Virus record (IMG/VR): IMGVR_UViG_3300047362_001251
Span: 1 to 22,959 of that record
Direction: 5' to 3' (one strand)
From: a virus
Length of the DNA: 22,959 nt
Position 1 is the stretch's first letter, and each line of letters opens with the position of its first letter. Positions 6,717-13,609 of the stretch are shown here, piece by piece. The position numbers were made by a program, and so were the translations under genes. The notes under the pieces are model-generated. The model was not told the origin of the DNA. It did no database searches and saw nothing but the letters and a program-made list of their open reading frames with translations.

Positions 6717-8860
6717 TAGATACTCCTAATATTTCTCCATGTTCCATCATCATCGATCTCAACCTGAATGGGTGTATCAGATTTGATTTCTACTGGTATA
6801 TCTATGTCATCAATGTACAGTTGTTCACTAGTAAGTGTTACATCAGGTGTAATAACAGGTTCTTCATCAAGGAATTTATCTTCAGATGATGGGATAGACA
6901 ATTGATCTGGCAATTCATCGATATTAATTGTTGTTGTAGCACTGTCAGTTCCCTGTAGTGAACCCATACCATAAACAGTCAATCTAAAATCTACCTGACG
7001 TGCCCCAAAATCATCATACAATTGATCAGCAGTTACAGTGTATGTGCCACCAACGTTTCCCCCACCAAGCGTAGCAATTTGAACATATCCATTACCATCC
7101 TTCTGCATCTCTAAAGCACCACCATCAGGAGATCCGCCGTCAGCAGTGATAGTCAAGAAGAAACTTCTAACGAATGTCGCTTGTCTTTGAGAAGAATTTA
7201 CACTACTAATCATGTCAAAAGCAACTTCATATTGATTTGCTGATACTAACTTCGGATAACCAGAAGTCAATGCAATTGATCCATTAGGATCTATGAGTCC
7301 ACTTGCTCTCATCTGGGTGTCTGAAATACCCACAGTCATAGTTGGGTTGCTACCACCACTAATGTCAACAATATATTTCAAAGATTCAAGAGGATGACCC
7401 TCCGTGCCACTCAAACCAGGTTGAATGTACCTCGTAATAGAGACAGATACATTACTCAAAGGTGTTGTAGTTATATTTGGACCAGAATTATCAACATTAG
7501 TTGTCTCTGTTGATGTGTTAACAGCATTCGAGTAATCATACTGCAGAACAATGTCATTACCATAGTCTGTAGTAAATGGTCCAATCAAATCTACAGTGGG
7601 TGGTTGATTAACAGTGATAAGTAGTTCAGCTGAAGCAGTTCCAGCAAGACCACCAACAGAAAAAGTATATAATGTTGTTTCTGTAGGTACTAGAGTTATA
7701 TTTCCACTTAAATTCTGTGCTCCAAGGTTAGGAGATAACTGTGCTGTTGATGCATATCCATCTGTTGTCCAACTTAATTGTACAGACTGACCTCTAGTAA
7801 TAGTATTTGCTGGTGCATTACTAGTAAAATTTACACTTGGTATTTCGTATATCGTTGCAGTAATAGACGAAGATACAACTCCACCACTACCAGTAACTTC
7901 TAAAGTGTATGTTTTCGTTCCTATGTTGCCACCCTGCTGGTCAGATTGAGGAGTTACTGTAAACGAATTAGATGTTGTAGACGGAGCAATATAACCAAAA
8001 TCAGTAAGAGTGATACCACTCATGTTTCTACTGCCATCGACTGCCCACTCGATGTCAACATTCTCACCCTCAATTAAATTAACAGTAGTTGAGTTTGCTC
8101 CATTTTGTTTGAAGTGGAAGTATGTGATTTGTGGTGGGGGGAGAGTATATGACAATACCATCCATCCATTACCTATGTTTGCATATCCACTGTTAACAAT
8201 CCATCCAATGTCTCCCTGATCCCACCAACCAGAGTTGCCACCAATACCACTAAATCCACTGTAAGTAGCAGAACCAGCAGATCCACCAAATACACCAAGT
8301 GTTGATCCACCGCCGCCACCTCCACGGTGACCAAACGGTGCGTTGCCGCCTGTTCTCCAGGATGGTCCTCCACCTTGATTACTAGTTGCACCACCGCCAA
8401 TACCAGCACCGCCAGAATAAAGTCCTTGACTAGAATAACCAGTATCGGGGTGAAATCTACCAGCACCACCACCGCCAGCACACCATGCAACATATCTATT
8501 AACACCACTATCATAAACAGCACTGGCACCGCCACCACCTCCACCAGAACGGTGACCGTCACCACCTGGTGCTATAGGAGAAGTACCACCAGTACCACCT
8601 GATCCATATCCAGAACCTCGGTTATTGAATCCGTCAAATCCTCTTCTTCCAAGATAAAAAGTTAGAGTGTATGCATAAGATCTTGAGTTGATAGTAAAGT
8701 TACCTGCTCTACCTGAAGCACCATTTTCAATGTACCACTCACCACCAACAGGTTTAGATCCGCCACCACCTGCGCCTGCGAAACTAAAATTGACATTTGT
8801 TGCTCCTGCAGGGACTGTGTAACTAAACGTACCCCAGGAATTATTAGAGAATGTTGGCAT
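6716..8860 (-). CDS. Modular adhesin-like protein: glycine-rich head, Ig-like stalk, shared C-terminal module
   Basis: 714 residues. The head begins WGTFSYTVPAGATNVNFSFA (9-28), the opening strand typical of phage and bacterial glycine-rich domains. It continues to about 240 with many Gly runs (GGGGGGAS near 106-113, CAGGGGAGR near 127-135, GGGGGGSTLG near 180-189), rich in Tyr, Trp and Ser. Such heads can pack as polyglycine-II helices, as in the gp38-type tip adhesin of T-even-like phages. Ig-like domains follow at ~244-339, ~340-418 and from ~419. The third carries about 100 extra residues (roughly 450-600) compared with its paralogues. Residues 648-714 are the shared module, ending WRNIRSI. 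Its ATG overlaps the upstream stop (TAATG) with no visible Shine-Dalgarno, so translation is probably coupled. Receptor recognition is inferred, not shown. Confidence 0.76.
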   Translation of the reverse strand: MPTFSNNSWGTFSYTVPAGATNVNFSFAGAGGGGSKPVGGEWYIENGASGRAGNFTINSRSYAYTLTFYLGRRGFDGFNNRGSGYGSGGTGGTSPIAPGGDGHRSGGGGGGASAVYDSGVNRYVAWCAGGGGAGRFHPDTGYSSQGLYSGGAGIGGGATSNQGGGPSWRTGGNAPFGHRGGGGGGSTLGVFGGSAGSATYSGFSGIGGNSGWWDQGDIGWIVNSGYANIGNGWMVLSYTLPPPQITYFHFKQNGANSTTVNLIEGENVDIEWAVDGSRNMSGITLTDFGYIAPSTTSNSFTVTPQSDQQGGNIGTKTYTLEVTGSGGVVSSSITATIYEIPSVNFTSNAPANTITRGQSVQLSWTTDGYASTAQLSPNLGAQNLSGNITLVPTETTLYTFSVGGLAGTASAELLITVNQPPTVDLIGPFTTDYGNDIVLQYDYSNAVNTSTETTNVDNSGPNITTTPLSNVSVSITRYIQPGLSGTEGHPLESLKYIVDISGGSNPTMTVGISDTQMRASGLIDPNGSIALTSGYPKLVSANQYEVAFDMISSVNSSQRQATFVRSFFLTITADGGSPDGGALEMQKDGNGYVQIATLGGGNVGGTYTVTADQLYDDFGARQVDFRLTVYGMGSLQGTDSATTTINIDELPDQLSIPSSEDKFLDEEPVITPDVTLTSEQLYIDDIDIPVEIKSDTPIQVEIDDDGTWRNIRSI
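6719..6919 (-). repeat. Shared C-terminal module, copy 2
   Basis: Encodes the last 67 residues of the 714-residue protein. The protein is close to the other copies (PSSEDKFLDEEPVITPDV, IPVEIKSDTPIQVEIDDD), but the DNA carries several silent differences where copies 1 and 3 are identical to each other. Confidence 0.9.
6723..6727 (-). promoter_or_regulatory. Strong ribosome-binding site (AGGAG)
   Basis: AGGAG 6 nt before the ATG at 6716, inside the last codons of the preceding gene (AGG AGT encode Arg-Ser). It is the best Shine-Dalgarno among the nine starts visible here and suggests the last triplet member is translated independently. Confidence 0.75.
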
Positions 8861-10380
8861 TACGTTATCTGTCTTACGTTCATCCAGTTATCACTATTAT
8901 CAATTTCGACCTGAATAGGTTCGTTTGATTTAATTTCCACTGGTATATCTATATCATTGATTACAATATTTTCAGATGTGACCTGTACATCAGGAGTAAT
9001 AACAGGTTCTTCACCAAGGAACTTATCCTCTGATGATGGAATGTCAATAGCATCAGGAGTCATATCAATAACAATATCGACATTCTTGGTTTCCTGCACA
9101 ATTAGAGATCCATACCCATCAGCAGTAAATTGTAGTTCCAACGCTGTTGGTCCTACGGTATCATAAGGAAGACTAGTTCCAGGAATAGTATACATGGCAC
9201 TATAAGAATTTCCTGTAGTGTTTGGTATAGCAATGGGAGACATTGTAGAACCAGGTCCCTCATATTCATCAGTCTGTACTGTCACGAGAGTAACACCAGT
9301 TCCAGAAGGATCTGTGTTTGTACCACTAACCTCGATTGTTATATCATCCCCATAATTTACACTGGATGGAACTACTATGTTTAACGTAGGTATTGTCAAC
9401 ACAGTGATAGTAGCGGTGTCACTACCACTACCACCAGCACCAGTAACTGAAATTGTATATGTTATATCTGTAGTAGGAGAGACAGTTCTTGATCCAGTTA
9501 AATTTACAGCACCAATACCCTGGTTAATAGCAGCATTACTAGCATCTGAAGAAGTCCAATCTAGAGATGCAGATTGACCCACAACAATGGTCGAAGGTGT
9601 CGCTGTTAATGTAGCAGTTGGTATTCGATATACAGTAAGATCAATAAAACGTTCTCTTGTATACACAGCATTATATGCAGTAATTGTGTACCTAGTGTTA
9701 CTGCTAGGACCCACCACTGAAGATCCTGATGTGGCAAGGTTTTGTCCCAGTGCAGCACTACGAACCCCTTCTACATCTCCACCAGCAGACCACGAAACAG
9801 TTGCAGTTTGTCCTTCAATGATAGCAGTAGGAGAGAGTGATATACTTAATGAAGGTTGTTCATAATTCTGCTGCCAAACATATACAGCACCATGTCTACC
9901 AAATCTTCTGTAACCATTACCACCCTGTTGACCACCGTTGCCAACACGTACATAGTATGAGTTACCAGGTACAGCGCCACTGTTGCCACGCGGACGACAA
10001 CAGCGACTAGCGCCGCCTCCGCCACCACCACCAGTGAAGCTAGGTGATCTCCACTGACCAGCACCACCATATCCATATGGTCCATATCCAGAGTTAGCAC
10101 GAGCATATTCACCATTAGAATAGTTGACGTAACCAGTCTGACCATAAGAATAATTTCCATAACCACCAGATCCACCAGAATTTAGATTTCCTGGGTTTCC
10201 ACCATATCCTATCGTGCCAGGAGCACAACTATATCCACCACCTTGTGCTGGTCTACCGTAACCTGCACTAGGGCGAGCGCCACCACCGCCCCCACCAACT
10301 GCCATGTAGCAGATATATTTTACATCACTGCTGACATAATGATTGGTAGATGATGTGTAAAGTCGGCACGTCCATCCCAT
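8860..10380 (-). CDS. Modular adhesin-like protein: glycine- and tyrosine-rich head, Ig-like stalk, shared C-terminal module
   Basis: 506 residues. The head (1-~172) contains MAVGGGGGGARP (26-37), many GYG/GGY/YGGAG units, FTGGGGGGGASRCCRPRG (115-132) and a closing YYVRVGNGGQQGGNG...GAVYVWQQ (142-171). That last pair resembles the end strands of phage glycine-rich domains. Five cysteines (C5, C24, C52, C127, C128) are unusual for such a head. Ig-like domains follow (about 175-252, 253-330 and 331-438), then the shared 67-68 residue module (439-506). The ATG at 10380 is preceded by GGGAAG at 6 nt and a 14-nt gap from the collar gene upstream. M26 is a possible alternative start but has no ribosome-binding site. 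As the first of three paralogues in a row it probably forms a tail-tip adhesin or a decoration; which one is unknown. Confidence 0.76.
   Translation of the reverse strand: MGWTCRLYTSSTNHYVSSDVKYICYMAVGGGGGGARPSAGYGRPAQGGGYSCAPGTIGYGGNPGNLNSGGSGGYGNYSYGQTGYVNYSNGEYARANSGYGPYGYGGAGQWRSPSFTGGGGGGGASRCCRPRGNSGAVPGNSYYVRVGNGGQQGGNGYRRFGRHGAVYVWQQNYEQPSLSISLSPTAIIEGQTATVSWSAGGDVEGVRSAALGQNLATSGSSVVGPSSNTRYTITAYNAVYTRERFIDLTVYRIPTATLTATPSTIVVGQSASLDWTSSDASNAAINQGIGAVNLTGSRTVSPTTDITYTISVTGAGGSGSDTATITVLTIPTLNIVVPSSVNYGDDITIEVSGTNTDPSGTGVTLVTVQTDEYEGPGSTMSPIAIPNTTGNSYSAMYTIPGTSLPYDTVGPTALELQFTADGYGSLIVQETKNVDIVIDMTPDAIDIPSSEDKFLGEEPVITPDVQVTSENIVINDIDIPVEIKSNEPIQVEIDNSDNWMNVRQIT
8863..9066 (-). repeat. 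Shared C-terminal module, copy 1
   Basis: Encodes the last 68 residues of the 506-residue protein (DMTPDAIDIPSSEDKFLG through WMNVRQIT). Positions 8999-9054 are identical base for base to 5419-5474 in copy 3, although copy 2 lies between them. Confidence 0.9.
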
Positions 10381-10394
10381 TTTCTACTTCCCGA

Positions 10395-12176
10395 TTAGAA
10401 CTTGATGATGTAATGAACCATAATGAATGGAGTAACAACCTGGTTCAATACATCAACTCTTTCAATATCAACGTCAATGTATGATTGCATGTTGTCAGTA
10501 GGAATATTAAATGGGGAATAGTTATAAACAAAGTTTTGGTTGTACGCCGTTGGTCTCTGAAGTCTATGTAAGTGGTTTGGTTCTCCATTAGGAATATTGA
10601 GGGTTGTTTCATCCATGCCATTAAATCCATCAGAGTTGGCAGAAAAAGAATTCTGCTGACTTCCTGTCATACCCTGACCATCAGTGTCATAGTTTCCAGT
10701 ATAATTCAATACACTGACATCAGCACGGTGAGAGTGTGCCTGAAACTCATCAATGGTCAAGATGTAACCTTCAGTCTCTCTGATCATGTTATATCTCAAG
10801 TTTCCATTGAAGCTAATGTCTGAAGATGATCCTTCCACTTCCATACCAGCTTGCAATGAAACGGCACTAGTGCCATCTACTCTGACTACGCCATCACCAT
10901 TATCATCTTCGAGTGAGATATTTCCATTGTGTCCATTTTCAATGCGCCATGGTGTATTGAAGTTCCAGGATAGTTTATCACCAGTAACATATCCTTCACC
11001 AGGGTTGATGATGGCAAGAATCTTCCACTTTGTTCTACCACCGTCATCGCCTTGCATACGAATCTTGAATACTGCACCAGCGCCAGACCCACCTTGCATC
11101 TGGAAATTTTCTTCTACATAATCATTATCATCTTCCCAATAATCATACCGACTTCCAGTATCGTCCCAAAAGTCAGAACCAGCATTATTATAGAACCACT
11201 GATCAGTAGTTCCTGTTTGAAATCCTTCAGCTCCAAGAGGTGCAGAAACTGATGTAACTTTAAAAATTCTATTACCTGTTCCTGCCAGTTCATCCCACTC
11301 GACAACTGAACACTCGTCATCTACTTTATATCCAGATCCTCTCTGACCATTGACATATGCATTAAGTCTAACTTTCGACCTATTGAATTCACCATTTGGT
11401 TTTTGGTTTGGTTCGATGGTGACATTCATGACACAACCAACACCATCGGTTAATCGATCTGTATTACCGCTGTTGTTTCTCCTGATTCTGAAGTCTCCTG
11501 TGATATTTTCATTGGGATTATTCCACCAGTTGGGATTGTTCCCAGGAGCATTTCTATAACCATAATCACCAAATTCAGAACCTGCCCATGTATTTACAGT
11601 TAATCCAGAACCATCCACCTGTGTTACTTGACGCATTAAGAATCCTGTAATAGCACCACCACCACCTACAGATCCATTGTATCCACTCCAACTAACGATA
11701 CCATTGTTGGTAGAAGAACCAGAAGTATAATTGACAAAGATTCTATTCTCCTGACCTTCAAGGACTGCCTGACACTCTACACCAACCTTTGTTGTGCTGG
11801 GTTTATTTTCCATGAAGACATTAGTATAATCTCCACTACCACCACTAGGAATAATAACTTTAGATCCTAGATCGGGCAACTGAAAACTACCAAGATCATC
11901 TATCTCTGGATTTGGGTCTCTTAAAGTAGTTTTCTCTTTCTTGAATCTACACTCTTCACCAACACCGAGAATCTGTGCTAACAAATAATAATCTTTTGCA
12001 TTATGTACTGACCCATCACACTTTAAGAATCCACCAGGCAAATCATCCTTGAATTTTGCCGTATTAGGATCATTGTTGATACCGATACCAGGGGTCGTAT
12101 GAATTTGGATAGTGCCAGGAACACCACCAAACAAAGACTTATTTCTTGTATAGTTAGTAGATTTAGACCTTACCAT
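10395..12176 (-). CDS. Tail collar-domain protein
   Basis: 593 residues. A collar-type domain opens the protein: GTIQIHTTP (21-29), LPGGFLKCDGSVHNAKDYYL (46-65) and GSFQLPDLGSKVIIPSG (96-112), matching the GxI...GWLxCDG...LPDLxGR pattern of phage tail-collar/short-tail-fibre proteins. The middle is beta-rich with Gly/Asp/Asn and has two GY..GD-type units (GSGYKVDDE and GEGYVTGDKL). Near the C-terminus come AHSHR and NHLHR, possible His-x-His metal sites of the type that stabilise T4 fibre tips, and the protein ends MVHYIIKF. The ATG overlaps the upstream stop by one base (TAATG) and has no clear Shine-Dalgarno, so it is probably co-translated with the 476-residue collar protein. Collar-domain assignment good; receptor-binding or baseplate role inferred from context. 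Confidence 0.8.
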   Translation of the reverse strand: MVRSKSTNYTRNKSLFGGVPGTIQIHTTPGIGINNDPNTAKFKDDLPGGFLKCDGSVHNAKDYYLLAQILGVGEECRFKKEKTTLRDPNPEIDDLGSFQLPDLGSKVIIPSGGSGDYTNVFMENKPSTTKVGVECQAVLEGQENRIFVNYTSGSSTNNGIVSWSGYNGSVGGGGAITGFLMRQVTQVDGSGLTVNTWAGSEFGDYGYRNAPGNNPNWWNNPNENITGDFRIRRNNSGNTDRLTDGVGCVMNVTIEPNQKPNGEFNRSKVRLNAYVNGQRGSGYKVDDECSVVEWDELAGTGNRIFKVTSVSAPLGAEGFQTGTTDQWFYNNAGSDFWDDTGSRYDYWEDDNDYVEENFQMQGGSGAGAVFKIRMQGDDGGRTKWKILAIINPGEGYVTGDKLSWNFNTPWRIENGHNGNISLEDDNGDGVVRVDGTSAVSLQAGMEVEGSSSDISFNGNLRYNMIRETEGYILTIDEFQAHSHRADVSVLNYTGNYDTDGQGMTGSQQNSFSANSDGFNGMDETTLNIPNGEPNHLHRLQRPTAYNQNFVYNYSPFNIPTDNMQSYIDVDIERVDVLNQVVTPFIMVHYIIKF

Positions 12177-13606
12177 TAGTATGCTCTGATGATGTATATA
12201 CAGGTGAGTTTGGGTTGTGCAGTAGTGAATTCAATTGATAATGCTCCTTCATTCTGCGTATTGTCTGGATTTGTGCTAGGGGGCAAATTAACATTAGCAA
12301 GAATACTCGACTGGGGTTTTAATCTGGTCGAATCAAAATCAATATCAAATGTGCCATGATCATGAGGATAAATTTTATCCGTACCAGGTGCATCTGCTAG
12401 AAAGTCATATGCTGGGTGACTCAACAAAGTTCTGCCGCTAACGTCATTTTCTGGTTGAGTATCATTAAAGTAATTCCTGATTCCCACTGGAACATTAACT
12501 TCATTTCCACCAGCACCATATGGAATACTTTGTTCATTTGGTCCGCCAATAAAGTATGCATCCTCGTGTTTATCTGTATCAAGGAAAGCTGGCGTCAATG
12601 GCGTATATCTCAACTCTCTTGGTTTAAGGTTAATTGGAGGAGATTCTGAATACGATAAACCAAAAACTTTATTAGGAACACCATCATTTCTTCCATCAGG
12701 ACTCTCCTCACCATTATTTCCCTGCTCTGGCCATCTGTAAGAAAGTAGTGCAGGATAATTTGGTGCATCGTTTACAGATTGGAAATTTCCAAACAAACCA
12801 CCAATGATACCTGGTCGAATGTTTACAGGAGTTCCAACTTCACTTCTTTCTGTAGGATCACCAGTATGTCTGCCTTGGATATTATTATCAGTCCAACCAA
12901 AGAATATAAGGTCACCATCACCAACATCACCAACATCACCACCACTGTCGATGTCAACCGCTGACACATATAATGTATATGATATTGGAAAGTAAGGAAC
13001 AACACCATCACCAGGATATCTCGGGTCGTCATTCCTAATAGTCGAGACGTTTCCAGGATGATTATGTCTAGTAATATGCTTTCTACCTAGTTTTCTAGGA
13101 GCAACATATACTGTCTTTGTTCCTTCACCAGCAAGAATAGTATTACCAGTAATTTTTCCTTGATAACCAGTTCTGTCGCTTGGACTAATTTGGAAAATAA
13201 TGTCTGTCGTGATGTCAGTATAACTACCAGTAAGTGCCATTCCTTGAGTATTCTGTTTCTTACTACCAACGATAGAGCTCATAATAGATCTAGCGTCAGT
13301 ATCACTATCCGCCGCTCTTCCAGTAAGAGGAAAATAGTCATTCTCAATATCCATCAGCATTCTACCATTTAGATCTGGTAGAGTAATCAGTCCAGTATAT
13401 GATGGGAATGTTCCGTTGAAATTACTACTAGTTCCCATGTTATATGAGTCACCAATAGTAGCAGCCAACAGAGGGAAATCATCCGCAGGTAATGTTCCCC
13501 CATCACAAATGACCCAACCATGGGGGATAGAACTTAATCCCCCTGTCCACGCCATAATGGTGCCGATAACGGCACCTTTTGCTTCATGTCTTTCCTGATA
13601 AAACAT
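12176..13606 (-). CDS. Tail collar-domain protein
   Basis: 476 residues. The collar domain is at the N-terminus: GAVIGTIMAWTGG (11-23), IPHGWVICDGGTLPADDFPL (27-46) and LITLPDLNGRMLMD (73-86), a close match to the phage tail collar signature. The remainder is a beta-rich, Pro/Gly/Asp-rich fibre body with His-containing motifs (HITRHNHPG and YPHDHG) that could bind metal, and the end CIYIIRAY resembles the other collar proteins here. A short Gly-Asp-Val repeat is encoded at 12917-12943. The start has AGAGG 8 nt upstream, inside the end of the giant gene, and a 3-nt gap. It is probably a short tail fibre or a fibre attached near the giant structural protein; no specific T4 counterpart can be assigned. 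Confidence 0.85.
   Translation of the reverse strand: MFYQERHEAKGAVIGTIMAWTGGLSSIPHGWVICDGGTLPADDFPLLAATIGDSYNMGTSSNFNGTFPSYTGLITLPDLNGRMLMDIENDYFPLTGRAADSDTDARSIMSSIVGSKKQNTQGMALTGSYTDITTDIIFQISPSDRTGYQGKITGNTILAGEGTKTVYVAPRKLGRKHITRHNHPGNVSTIRNDDPRYPGDGVVPYFPISYTLYVSAVDIDSGGDVGDVGDGDLIFFGWTDNNIQGRHTGDPTERSEVGTPVNIRPGIIGGLFGNFQSVNDAPNYPALLSYRWPEQGNNGEESPDGRNDGVPNKVFGLSYSESPPINLKPRELRYTPLTPAFLDTDKHEDAYFIGGPNEQSIPYGAGGNEVNVPVGIRNYFNDTQPENDVSGRTLLSHPAYDFLADAPGTDKIYPHDHGTFDIDFDSTRLKPQSSILANVNLPPSTNPDNTQNEGALSIEFTTAQPKLTCIYIIRAY
12917..12943 (-). repeat. 9-bp tandem repeat, three copies
   Basis: ATCACCAAC on the plus strand occurs twice exactly and a third time with one mismatch. It keeps the reading frame and encodes the Gly-Asp-Val-type run GGDVGDVGDGD in the 476-residue collar protein. 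A short in-frame slippage repeat. Confidence 0.8.
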
Positions 13607-13609
13607 GTA

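Noticed and set aside
8173-8565. A 130-codon minus-strand frame inside the Gly-rich head
   Set aside because: It is the shifted reading of GGT/GGC runs, giving Val/Leu-rich low complexity. The Gly frame continues smoothly on both sides, so no frameshift is needed.
10303-10305. Met26 as the start of the 506-residue protein
   Set aside because: No ribosome-binding site precedes it, whereas GGGAAG sits 6 nt before the ATG at 10380.
5283-10380. A diversity-generating retroelement acting on the repeated modules
   Set aside because: No reverse transcriptase gene, no template repeat and no adenine-specific difference pattern were seen. The repeated part is the conserved end rather than a variable tip.
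12917-12943. A CRISPR-like array
   Set aside because: Units are only 9 bp, adjacent and in frame, with no spacers; it is a coding microsatellite.
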